A stretch of 64,000 nt of DNA from Actinopolyspora xinjiangensis. GTDB taxonomy: Bacteria > Actinomycetota > Actinomycetes > Mycobacteriales > Pseudonocardiaceae. The notes under the pieces are model-generated. The model was not told the origin of the DNA, made no database searches, and was given only the letters and a program-made list of their open reading frames with translations. The stretch is taken from positions 124,001-188,000 of the forward strand of contig NZ_FNJR01000005.1 in assembly GCF_900104475.1 (NCBI RefSeq), read 5' to 3'. The first letter of the stretch is position 1. Each line of letters begins with the position of its first letter. Below, piece by piece: positions 37,831 to 45,187 of this stretch. The position numbers and the translations under genes are program-made.

Positions 37831-39378
37831 TCACGCCGGACAGGCCGCGTCTCGGGGCGGTGGCTCCCCCGAGACGAGGAAGTCGCTGACCAGTCCCGTG
37901 ACGCACTCGGAACGTCCCAGGGCGCCGTGCCCGCTGCCGAGCCAGTTCACCGTGCTTCCGTTCGACAGCGCCGCCGCCGCGTTCTCACTGCCGGTCGCGG
38001 GGGTGAGCGGGTCGTTCTCGGTGGCGATCACCGGTATGCGCGGCAGCTGGACGTTGCCGGGTGAGGGTAGCGCCTGCTGTGGTCTGGGCCATGCGGAGCA
38101 CCTGATCAGCCGCTGGGCGAAAACTCCGCCGAACAGCGGTCCGCTGTTCACCCACTCCTCGGCCGTGTCGGCCGCCCGCTCCGGCGGGAGCCGCAGCATG
38201 GTGTCGTTGCAGCGCGTCACCATCCGCTGCCCCAGGCGATCGGCCCCGGCCTCGGAGTTCCGGACGAATTCGGCCAACGGGCCGCCCTCCCCGTTCTCCG
38301 CCGCGGCGATGGCCTCGCCCAGCCGCGGCCAGTTCTGCCGGTCGCCCAGCCCGTGCAGCACAGCCCTGGTCAGCTCTCCCGAAGTGAGCGGAGCCCCGCC
38401 CGTCGGCAGCGAGCGCTCGCGGGTCCGTTCGATGAGAGCGTCCAGCCGCTCCCGGGGGGAGTCGCCCAGCGGACACCCACCAGAATTCACGCAGTCCTCG
38501 GCGAACACGTCGAAGGTCCGCTCGGCGCTCTCGGCACGTCGTTTCAGCTGCGCCTGGGTTCGCAACGTCGGATCGGGCGCTCCGTCGAGGACCATCCTGC
38601 CCACGGCGTCGGGGTGATCCCGGGCGTAGACGCTCAACACGCGCGATCCCTCACCACGTCCGATGGCGTGCAGTCGGGGAACCCCGAGTCGCAGTCGCAG
38701 CTCCTCCAGGTCGTCCGCCGTGTGGCGCGTGTCGTACGCCTGGGCTCGTCGTTCCAGCTCCAGCAGGCACTTCTGGCTGGCCGTGCGCACCGATTCCAGC
38801 AGCTCGTCCAGCGTCGAGTCGTCGCTGGCCCGCGTGTCGAACCGTAGGATGTCCTCGCGTTCCCGCTCGGGGACGCAGTTCGCCGGATCCGAGTCCCCGG
38901 TGCCTCTGCGGTCCATGCCGATGATCCTGAACTCGCGCAGCACCTCCTCGGGCAGCTCCGAGGCCAGGCGGGCGGCGAACACGGTTCCCGGCTCACCCCT
39001 GACGTCGTTGACCACCACCAGCGGGACGTCACCGGAGCCCGCTGCCAGCAGTGCGAGCCGCGTGGTGCCGCCTCGGACGGCACCGGGTGGGTCGAGACTG
39101 GTCAGCAGGTGGGTACACGAGAACCGCACGTCCCCGGAGGGGCCTCCCGGAGGCAGCTCTCGCCTGGTCGCCTCGGTGCAGTCCGACCAGTCCAGCGCGT
39201 CCCGACTCGACGGTCCCAGCGGGGGCACGGTTCGCGGCTCGGAAGTACCGGGACTTCCGGTGCCGGGCTGCTCCTCCCCGCGGTAGGCGACGGCCGGGCG
39301 GTCGGAAGGCCCGGCGGAGCACGCCGTGAGCACCAGAAGCAGCAGGATGGCACCGACTCTGCCGATGACGCGCGGCAC
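37831..39378 (-). CDS. TAP-like alpha/beta-hydrolase lipoprotein lacking the serine nucleophile
   Basis: A 515-residue protein. The signal peptide ends in a lipobox (LLLLVLTACSAG), so it should be a lipoprotein. The body matches secreted tripeptidyl aminopeptidase-like hydrolases (IIGMDRRGTGDSD, then a helical lid, then a TAP-like C-terminal domain). The C-terminal Asp (ATENDPLTPATGSENA) and His (LGSGHGALG) of the triad are present. The nucleophile elbow, normally GxSxG, reads LHAIGRGEGSRVLSV, so the expected Ser is Gly (codon GGT). The oxyanion GGPG motif is also altered (VVNDVRGEPGTVF). The GTG start has AAGGAG 5-6 nt upstream. Probably an inactive, binding or chaperone-like derivative, unless a neighbouring residue serves. 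Confidence 0.8.
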   Translation of the reverse strand: MPRVIGRVGAILLLLVLTACSAGPSDRPAVAYRGEEQPGTGSPGTSEPRTVPPLGPSSRDALDWSDCTEATRRELPPGGPSGDVRFSCTHLLTSLDPPGAVRGGTTRLALLAAGSGDVPLVVVNDVRGEPGTVFAARLASELPEEVLREFRIIGMDRRGTGDSDPANCVPEREREDILRFDTRASDDSTLDELLESVRTASQKCLLELERRAQAYDTRHTADDLEELRLRLGVPRLHAIGRGEGSRVLSVYARDHPDAVGRMVLDGAPDPTLRTQAQLKRRAESAERTFDVFAEDCVNSGGCPLGDSPRERLDALIERTRERSLPTGGAPLTSGELTRAVLHGLGDRQNWPRLGEAIAAAENGEGGPLAEFVRNSEAGADRLGQRMVTRCNDTMLRLPPERAADTAEEWVNSGPLFGGVFAQRLIRCSAWPRPQQALPSPGNVQLPRIPVIATENDPLTPATGSENAAAALSNGSTVNWLGSGHGALGRSECVTGLVSDFLVSGEPPPRDAACPA

Positions 39379-39711
39379 GGGAACTCCTTCTTGGCGCGGT
39401 GTGCCGGTTCGGACGGGCGCCCTCCGCCCGCTGTGCACTCCGAGGATCATCGCACGTTCGGCGTTAGCAGCGGGTGAACGGTCGCGGCGCGCACATCGGT
39501 GGTACCGGCGGTGCGGCGTTGCAGTAGTCTGCCGTCCGGCCGGTCCCTCACACGTGCCGGGGTGACGACACCGGTCACCGAACCCCTCGACATCCGTCGG
39601 CACCACCGGCCCCGATATCCCGGACAGCCGGGGCGCGGCGGGCACTCGCACGCGTCGAGCCGGTGGCGGCGGGTCCGGAAACATCGAATCGGACAGGAGT
39701 GGAACGCGACC
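39379..39711. other. Divergent intergenic region between hydrolase and EamA genes
   Basis: A stretch of 333 nt. Promoters for both neighbours must lie here but no convincing elements are visible. An in-frame extension of the EamA gene covers part of it and is not supported by a start site. Confidence 0.4.
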
Positions 39712-40614
39712 GTGGCACAGTTGGACGAGGCATCGGGCACCGGTCACAACGCCGGGCGGTTCGGCGCGCTCACCGCGAGGGCCTTCGGGGCGGTGCCGCC
39801 ACCGATGCTCGTGGTCACCGGCATGATCAGTCTGCAGGTCGGTGCGGCCTTCGCCAAACAGCTGTTCGCCATGGCCGGTGCGTTCGGGGTGAGCGCCATC
39901 AGGCTCACCTTCGCCGCGCTGGTGCTGTTGCTGGTGTGGCGTCCCTCGTTGCGGATGGAGCTCAGGACCTTCCTGGTGGTGGCCGGTTACGGCGCCATGC
40001 TCGCCGGGATGAACACCAGCATCTATCACTCCTTCGAGCGAGTACCGCTCGGTGTCGCGGTGACGATCGAGTTCCTCGGGCCGTTGGCCGTCGCGGTGTT
40101 CGGATCGAGGCGCAAGCTCGACGTGGTCTGGGCACTGCTCGCGGCGGCCGGGGTGCTGCTGCTTTCCCGCGTGGAGGGAGGGCTCGATCCGGTGGGGGTG
40201 GGCCTCGCGCTGCTGGCCGCGGTGTTCTGGGCGGGCTACATCCTCATGGGGGCCAAACTCGGGGATCGCACCACGGGAGGCGGTGGGCTCGCCGTGGGGA
40301 TGGCCGTGGGGGCGGTGCTGGTGCTGCCGTTCGGCGTGGTCGAGTCGAACACCGCCCTGTTGAACCCCCACGTGCTGGCCGTGGGGCTCGTCGTGGCGCT
40401 GATGTCCTCCGTGCTGCCCTACTCGCTGGAGCTGGAGGCCCTGCGGCGCATACCGCGCCGGGTGTTCGGTGTGCTGATGAGCCTGGAGCCGGCCGTGGCG
40501 GCCCTGGCCGGACTCCTCGTGTTGGGGGAGGCGCTCGGCGCCGTGCAGTGGTTGGCGGTGGGCTGCGTGGTGCTCGCGTCGATCGGCTCCACCAGGAGCG
40601 CCAAGGGAGCGTGA
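39712..40614 (+). CDS. EamA family transporter (RhtA-like exporter)
   Basis: A 300-residue membrane protein with about ten helices arranged as two EamA repeats (first: MLVVTGMISLQVGAAFAKQL; second from about residue 155: GVGLALLAAVFWAGYILMGA). The sequence YSLELEALRRIPRRVFGVLM with LEPAVAALAGLLVLGE resembles RhtA-type threonine/homoserine exporters. Substrate not proven. The GTG has AGGAGT 11 nt upstream. It converges on the AmaP gene with only 15 nt between. Confidence 0.85.
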   Translation: MAQLDEASGTGHNAGRFGALTARAFGAVPPPMLVVTGMISLQVGAAFAKQLFAMAGAFGVSAIRLTFAALVLLLVWRPSLRMELRTFLVVAGYGAMLAGMNTSIYHSFERVPLGVAVTIEFLGPLAVAVFGSRRKLDVVWALLAAAGVLLLSRVEGGLDPVGVGLALLAAVFWAGYILMGAKLGDRTTGGGGLAVGMAVGAVLVLPFGVVESNTALLNPHVLAVGLVVALMSSVLPYSLELEALRRIPRRVFGVLMSLEPAVAALAGLLVLGEALGAVQWLAVGCVVLASIGSTRSAKGA

Positions 40615-40629
40615 GCGGTGCGACGGGCG

Positions 40630-41256
40630 TCAACGCACGCGCTGGGCCGGTGAGCTGTCCAGCTCCAAGCGGACCACTGTCGGGAGCGTCTCGACGCGCA
40701 GCGCCTCCCGTGCGCGGGAGAGCACCCTGTCGTCGAGTTCCTCCCAGACCTGTCGTACGTCGGTGCCCTGCTGCAGCGAGAGCACCAACCGCAGTCCGGG
40801 GTTCTCGGGTGTTCCGGTGGTGCGCACCCGTGCTCGTGTGACGCCCGTGACCTCGCGCGCGTCCGTGCGCACCGCGTCGGTGAACGCCCCGGCGGCGAGC
40901 GAGGTGCTTCCGGCGTCACCGCCACCGATGTGGACGTTGGGGCGTGTCTCCGGGCGAAGGGCGTGGATCGTCCACCACAGGCCCAGCAGCACCAGCAGCA
41001 CCCCGAGCGCGGCCACCACGATGAGGCTCAACCGAGGATTGTCCCGAATCCACTGCTCCAGCAGCGGGTCCAGCACGGGGCGCCGGGCCCGGTAGGTCCC
41101 GAGCACGCCCGAGCCCACCAGCAGTGCCAGCGCACCCACCAGTACGGCCAGCCCACCCACCGCGTGAACGACCGACCGTTCGAAGGTCAGCGAGCGCCCC
41201 AGCCGGTTCGGGCCGCGCGCGGTGCGTCGTGGTGTGCTCGACTGTTCGACCGCCAT
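40630..41256 (-). CDS. amaP: Alkaline shock response membrane anchor protein AmaP
   Basis: A 208-residue protein with a basic N-terminus, two membrane helices (about residues 30-52 and 75-97) and a cytoplasmic C-terminal domain (SLAAGAFTDAVRTDAREVTG) of Asp23-binding type. In Firmicutes AmaP anchors Asp23 to the membrane. Here it ends a run of Asp23/Gls24 genes on the same strand, 24 nt after the DUF6286 gene, which fits the same role. Expression is probably linked to the ECF sigma factor upstream, by inference. Confidence 0.85.
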   Translation of the reverse strand: MAVEQSSTPRRTARGPNRLGRSLTFERSVVHAVGGLAVLVGALALLVGSGVLGTYRARRPVLDPLLEQWIRDNPRLSLIVVAALGVLLVLLGLWWTIHALRPETRPNVHIGGGDAGSTSLAAGAFTDAVRTDAREVTGVTRARVRTTGTPENPGLRLVLSLQQGTDVRQVWEELDDRVLSRAREALRVETLPTVVRLELDSSPAQRVR

Positions 41257-41280
41257 GATCGCTCCTCGACAGGGCCGTGC

Positions 41281-41814
41281 TCATCGTTTTCTGGCGGGTT
41301 TGACCGCGACCGAAACCCTGGGCGTCGTGACCAGCGGCAGCTCCTCCGTCGCGGCTCGCGCCGTCTCCCGCAGCCGTGGTTCGAGGTCGCCGACCTCGGT
41401 GAACTCGCTGACGGCGTTGACCCGCACCGCCTTGCGGCGCGCCACCACCGAGGCCCGCGCCACGCCGTCCTGTTCCCGGACCAGGTGGCCCACCATCCGG
41501 GCCAACGCCCGGGGGCGGGTCACCACGACCACTTCCGGCGCGGGGTCGTGCAGCCTGACGTAGCCCCTGCCCGCTCGGGCCGCCACCAGGATCAGCAACA
41601 GACCGATCACGGCCGTCACGGCCGCCCCCGTCCGCACCGCGGTGTCCCGCCAGGAGACCCCGACCAGCGCTTCTCGCAGCGTGGCCCGGTCCACCGGCAG
41701 TGGATCCGCTCCGGGGAAGGCGGCCGCCCTGACCGCCTCGACCACCAGCAGCAGCCCCGCCGCCAGGACCAGCAGTCCCAACAGCGTGGTGAGAACTCGG
41801 ACGAACGCGCGCAT
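41281..41814 (-). CDS. DUF6286 domain-containing membrane protein
   Basis: A 177-residue protein with two membrane helices (about residues 8-30 and 62-82) and a cytoplasmic domain (ARMVGHLVREQDGVARASVV) with Asp23-like alternation. DUF6286 proteins are regular members of actinobacterial Asp23/AmaP clusters. Its topology matches AmaP next door, so it may be a second membrane anchor. The ATG lies 3 nt from the stop of a candidate small ORF. Confidence 0.8.
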   Translation of the reverse strand: MRAFVRVLTTLLGLLVLAAGLLLVVEAVRAAAFPGADPLPVDRATLREALVGVSWRDTAVRTGAAVTAVIGLLLILVAARAGRGYVRLHDPAPEVVVVTRPRALARMVGHLVREQDGVARASVVARRKAVRVNAVSEFTEVGDLEPRLRETARAATEELPLVTTPRVSVAVKPARKR

Positions 41815-41817
41815 CGT

Positions 41818-41976
41818 TCAGGGATCCTTCCGGCGTGAGTCGGTCAGGTCATCGGTGGCGGTGACCGGTTGAGCGTCCGGGCCGGTCCGATCCCTCCGGG
41901 GCGGCTCCTCCGAGAGCGGTGCGAACCGGGTCGCCGCGGAGCCTCGGCCGCTCCGGCCGCGACGGGTGGCGCTCAA
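41818..41976 (-). CDS. Candidate small ORF in the Asp23 cluster
   Basis: A 52-codon frame starting TTG (AGGGGCGG just upstream) fills the gap between the Asp23 gene (stop 41984) and the DUF6286 gene (start 41814) almost exactly. The peptide is Arg-, Pro- and Asp-rich (starting SATRRGRSGRGSAATRFAPL after the initiator) with no recognised domain. Tight spacing on both sides supports translation, but composition is not convincing, so this remains a candidate. Confidence 0.35.
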   Translation of the reverse strand: MSATRRGRSGRGSAATRFAPLSEEPPRRDRTGPDAQPVTATDDLTDSRRKDP

Positions 41977-41983
41977 CCGCCCC

Positions 41984-42394
41984 TCACTCCACTCGTGGTG
42001 CGCGGGGGTGCGGGACCAGTGCCGTGACAGTCACGTCGACCGAGGACACGCGGCAGTCCGCCATGCGTTCGAGATCGGTGCGCACCCGTTCGCGAATGGA
42101 TCCCACCGCGACGGAGATCGGCGCCGGGTAGCGAAGCGCCAGGTCGAGACGTATCCGCAGCTGTTTGTCCGGACCGGCCACTCGTGCCGTGGCGCCGTGC
42201 TCGCCCATGCCGAGGCCCGCCACGCGGCGGCGTACCCGGACGCAGTCCGGTTCGGCGTCCGCCGCGTGTTCGGCGATCCTGCGCAGCACGCTCCGGTCGA
42301 TCCGCAGTCCGCCGCGTTCCGCCGGTTCGGCCACGCTCCCCCGCGCCGGGGGTGTGGTGGTGGAGGTCTCGGTGGTGCCGGCTGTCCCGCTCAA
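41984..42394 (-). CDS. Asp23/Gls24 family envelope stress protein
   Basis: A 136-residue protein. After a Thr-rich N-terminus (about 25 residues) the Asp23 domain runs from IDRSVLRRIAEHAADAEPDC to the C-terminal VSSVDVTVTALVPHP strand. It should form a soluble, membrane-associated layer through AmaP. The TTG start overlaps the stop of the DUF2273-like gene by 4 nt (TTGA), implying coupled translation. The central segment LRIRLDLALRYPAPISVAVG is the amphipathic strand pair of the fold. Confidence 0.82.
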   Translation of the reverse strand: MSGTAGTTETSTTTPPARGSVAEPAERGGLRIDRSVLRRIAEHAADAEPDCVRVRRRVAGLGMGEHGATARVAGPDKQLRIRLDLALRYPAPISVAVGSIRERVRTDLERMADCRVSSVDVTVTALVPHPRAPRVE

Positions 42395-42570
42395 CAGACC
42401 TTGCCCCGTCCGAACAGATCACCGAACTCCATGTCGCCGTCCACGAACCGGCCCACCGCGAAACCGATCAGACCGACCGCCAACGTGACCAGGAAGGCGG
42501 TGAAACCTCCCGTGGTAACCGCTACGCCGAGAATCAGCCCGGCTATCAAGCCGGTCTGCGTCGCGTTCAT
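42391..42570 (-). CDS. Small DUF2273-like membrane protein
   Basis: A 59-residue protein below usual ORF length limits. Two hydrophobic segments (GLIAGLILGVAVTTGGFTAF and LVTLAVGLIGFAVGRFVDG) are followed by a short acidic tail ending GRGKVC. DUF2273 proteins accompany Asp23 genes in many Gram-positive bacteria, and this one is between Asp23-type genes. The ATG has GGAAGG about 8 nt upstream. The stop overlaps the next Asp23 start. Probably another membrane anchor of the Asp23 layer. Confidence 0.75.
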   Translation of the reverse strand: MNATQTGLIAGLILGVAVTTGGFTAFLVTLAVGLIGFAVGRFVDGDMEFGDLFGRGKVC

Positions 42571-42636
42571 GGCACAACCTTCCTGTTCATCAGCGAGCCA
42601 GTGCGTTCGCCCGGTACTCGGCCGACCCCGCGCGGG

Positions 42637-42933
42637 TCACACGACTCGCGGGCCGCGCCTGCGGCGCTCCCGCCAGTCCCGCATCCGGGCCAGCAGTCCG
42701 CGCAGCCCGTGCCGGTGCACGAGCACGACGGGGCCGTCCCCGTGATCGGCCGGTAGGGGGGTCGGTGTTTCGGGGGAGGGAGGCACACCGTCCCGTGCCG
42801 CTTGCAGTTCCGCCAGCCCGGCCGCGAACACCTCCGGATCGCCACCGACGTCGGGGTGGTTCGTGCGCACGAACTCCCGCAGCCGGGTACGGGCGTTCCG
42901 GGTGTCCCCGGGGTGTCGGCGCGGGGCGGTCAC
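42637..42933 (-). CDS. Truncated J-domain-like protein
   Basis: A 98-residue protein. Residues ~15-48 (TRLREFVRTNHPDVGGDPEV then FAAGLAELQAARDG) resemble helices II and III of a DnaJ J-domain, with the HPD tripeptide intact followed by VGG. Helix I and IV are missing or very short. The rest is Pro-rich, then Arg-rich (WRERRRRGPRVV). The GTG start overlaps the upstream Asp23-like gene by 4 nt. HPD is needed to stimulate Hsp70, so a DnaK link is possible. The domain call rests on the motif only. Confidence 0.55.
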   Translation of the reverse strand: MTAPRRHPGDTRNARTRLREFVRTNHPDVGGDPEVFAAGLAELQAARDGVPPSPETPTPLPADHGDGPVVLVHRHGLRGLLARMRDWRERRRRGPRVV

Positions 42934-43271
42934 GTCCGCTCACCCGCCCGCTGGCTCGACTCCGGCTCCACCACGTCCGCGACCGTCACGTCGGTCCTCG
43001 CTTCGCCGGTCACTTCACGGACCCTCTCGCGGATCTCGGCCACCAGGTCGGGCAGCGGGCGCCGCGGCAGCAGCACGACGCACACCTCGGTGGGACCCTC
43101 GGTGTCCGCCCCGGTGCGAACGCCGGTCACCCGACGTCCCGGCAGGTACGTGGCGACGGTGCCGTGCTCCCCGCCGTCGAGTCGAGCCACGCAGGGATGT
43201 TCGAGGACCGCCGCCGCTATCCGCTCGGCGAGGTGTTCGTGTGCCCGTTCGGTGCCCTGGTCCGTGCTCAT
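42930..43271 (-). CDS. Asp23/Gls24-like protein
   Basis: A 113-residue protein with an Asp23-like layout: helix (HEHLAERIAAAVLEHPCVAR), then strands and a C-terminal helix-strand (LVAEIRERVREVTGEARTDV, TVADVV). Similarity is weaker than for the proteins at 43348 and 41984. ATG 43271 is used, since the frame continues upstream without similarity. Its stop overlaps the start of the J-domain-like gene, and it starts 77 nt after the stop of the larger Asp23 gene. Confidence 0.7.
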   Translation of the reverse strand: MSTDQGTERAHEHLAERIAAAVLEHPCVARLDGGEHGTVATYLPGRRVTGVRTGADTEGPTEVCVVLLPRRPLPDLVAEIRERVREVTGEARTDVTVADVVEPESSQRAGERT

Positions 43272-43347
43272 CCTCGTGCTCTCGTGCCGTGGCTGGGGAG
43301 CGGAGCGTTCCCGGAGCGGTCGCTCGTCGGCGGCCGTTCCCGTGCTG

Positions 43348-43884
43348 TCACTGCACGCGGGACCCCGCACCGTTCTGCTGCGCCTCCTCCTCGTCCTCGG
43401 AGGGGAGGTGGATGTCGTTGACCGAGATGTTGACCTCGGTCACCTCCAGTCCGCACATGCGTTCCACGCTGTGGATCACGTTGCGGCGCACCGCGCGGGC
43501 GAGGTCCACGATGGCGGCACCGTACTCCACGACGATGTCCAGGTCGATCGCGGCCTGTCGTTCCCCGACCTCCACCTGCACACCCGAGATGTTCGAACTC
43601 CCGCTGCCGCCCGGAATCCGTTCGCGCAGGGCGCCGAACGCCCGGGACACGCCTCCTCCCATCGAGTAGACCCCGGAGATCTCCCGCGCGGCGATCCCGG
43701 CGATCTTCTGCACCACCGACGAGGAGATGCTGGTCTTGCCCTGCGAGGTGTCGTCGGCGAGGCGGGCGGGGGTTCCTCCCGAACGGGACTCGGGAATGCC
43801 GGTGACGTCCGGGGTCTCCGACTGCTCCGACTGGGACGACCCTGATTTGGTGGAACGGGCGGAGGTGCTGCCTGACTGCGTCAT
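43348..43884 (-). CDS. Asp23/Gls24 family envelope stress protein
   Basis: A 178-residue protein and the best Asp23 match in the locus. After a Ser/Thr-rich N-terminus of about 45 residues come ISSSVVQKIAGIAAREISGV, a glycine-rich loop, and QAAIDLDIVVEYGAAIVDLA, then VNISVNDIHLPSEDEEE. The core is a complete Asp23/Gls24 domain. AAAGGAG lies 6 nt before the ATG. The 146-nt gap upstream suggests a promoter separate from the sigma/anti-sigma genes, which could be the sigma factor's own target. Confidence 0.88.
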   Translation of the reverse strand: MTQSGSTSARSTKSGSSQSEQSETPDVTGIPESRSGGTPARLADDTSQGKTSISSSVVQKIAGIAAREISGVYSMGGGVSRAFGALRERIPGGSGSSNISGVQVEVGERQAAIDLDIVVEYGAAIVDLARAVRRNVIHSVERMCGLEVTEVNISVNDIHLPSEDEEEAQQNGAGSRVQ

Positions 43885-44030
43885 GCCGACTCCTTTCGGG
43901 AAAGTACCGGTCGTCGTCCGCGGCGTGACGTGCTCCCGGTGTGGGCTCCTACCCGATCAGATGCTAATTCGTCCCCCACCCTTACGGCTCAGTGCGCGGT
44001 ATCACCCGATCGGGGAGTGCCCTGTTCGGC

Positions 44031-44606
44031 TCACTGCTCGGTGCCGTCGCGTGGTGCCGCGACGTCGACCAGCCGCACGGAGAGTTCGGGGGTGCCCGCC
44101 CCCAGGAAGTCGTGCAAGGCCGCCGTCAGGCGCCGGTGGATCTCGGGAAGCAGTTCGTGCGCGGCGGCCGGGTAGGTGGCCACCAGGTCGACGCGAACCG
44201 CGTCGTCGGTCACCAGGCAGGAACGCACCGCCATGCCGGGGAAGTCCGCCAGCACCTCGGTACTCAGCCTGCGGGTCAGGGTCAACGTCGCGGGCGACTG
44301 GATCCGGAGGGTGCCGTGTTCCTGCGACAGCTCCAGCGGGTCACCACCGTGTCTGTCGCGCAACCCCCGCAGGGTGGTCAGCGTCCGCTCGACCAGATCG
44401 TCCGAGGGAACCACGCGCGTCCGCGCCAGTCGGCGCACCGGCTGCCACCGGCGGGCTATCTCGTCCAGCTCGGCCCGGCAGTGCGGACACCCCCGCAGGT
44501 GCTCCGCGAACTCGGAGGAGAAACCGTCCAGGTGATAACCGATCAGCTCGCCGACACGGTGACCACAGGGCAGGAGCCGCTCCGAAGCGAAGGTCTCTTC
44601 GTTCAA
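44031..44606 (-). CDS. Zinc-finger anti-sigma factor fused to an Asp23-like domain
   Basis: A 191-residue protein. The N-terminal ~60 residues carry a ZAS-type zinc motif (HLRGCPHCRAELDEIARR, H-x3-C-x2-C with an upstream CGH), as in RsrA-class anti-sigma factors. The C-terminal ~90 residues (STEVLADFPGMAVRSCLVTD, AVRVDLVATYPAAAHELLPE, ELSVRLVDV) have the strand-helix order of Asp23/Gls24. No membrane helix is present, so it is a soluble anti-sigma factor. It overlaps the ECF sigma gene by 4 nt. The fusion suggests that Asp23 proteins or their assembly state control release of the sigma factor; this is inference. Confidence 0.75.
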   Translation of the reverse strand: MNEETFASERLLPCGHRVGELIGYHLDGFSSEFAEHLRGCPHCRAELDEIARRWQPVRRLARTRVVPSDDLVERTLTTLRGLRDRHGGDPLELSQEHGTLRIQSPATLTLTRRLSTEVLADFPGMAVRSCLVTDDAVRVDLVATYPAAAHELLPEIHRRLTAALHDFLGAGTPELSVRLVDVAAPRDGTEQ

Positions 44607-45187
44607 GGCACCTCCTTCAGCTCGGCCAACAGTGCCAGACGGGCTCGGTGCAGCCGCGCCCGCAGCGCGGTGATGTTCACCTCCAGCACTTCGGCGATCT
44701 CCTCGTAGCTCATCCCCTCGAGTTCACGCAGCACCAGTGGCAGCCGCTGGGAGGGTTCGAGGCGGGATATCGCCGCGTGCACTCTTCTGGTCTCTTCCTC
44801 CCGTAACGCCGTGCCCTCGGGATTGCCCGTGTTTCCCGCCGGTGCCAGATGTTCGTCGGTCAGGTCCATCGGCACCGTGGGACGTCGTTTGCGGATCTGG
44901 CTCAGCGCGGCGTTGGTTACCACCCGGTACAGCCACGTGGCCGCGGCGGAGTCACCGCGGAACGTCGACAGCGAGCGCCAGGCGGACACCCAGGCGTCCT
45001 GGACCGCGTCCTCGGCCTCCGCGGGGTCGCCCACGATCCGCAGCGCCACGCGGTAGAGCCTGTCGGTGTGCGTGCGAACCAGGAGGTCGAAGGCCGAGGT
45101 GTCGCCGCTCTTGGCCGCCATGAGCAGGGCGCTGTCGTCCCCGACGCGCTCGTCGGCCTGTTGGGCGGAATCGACCCCGTCGGTCAC
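44603..45187 (-). CDS. ECF RNA polymerase sigma factor
   Basis: A 194-residue alternative sigma factor. Region 2: RLYRVALRIVGDPAEAEDAV with QDAWVSAWRSLSTFRGDSAA and TWLYRVVTNAALSQIRKRR. Region 4: ISRLEPSQRLPLVLRELEGM and SYEEIAEVLEVNITALRARL, the helix-turn-helix. It is flanked by an anti-sigma gene (4-nt overlap downstream) and a RibD-like gene (4-nt overlap upstream), so all three are translated together. The downstream Asp23 locus is the natural candidate regulon. Confidence 0.93.
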   Translation of the reverse strand: MTDGVDSAQQADERVGDDSALLMAAKSGDTSAFDLLVRTHTDRLYRVALRIVGDPAEAEDAVQDAWVSAWRSLSTFRGDSAAATWLYRVVTNAALSQIRKRRPTVPMDLTDEHLAPAGNTGNPEGTALREEETRRVHAAISRLEPSQRLPLVLRELEGMSYEEIAEVLEVNITALRARLHRARLALLAELKEVP

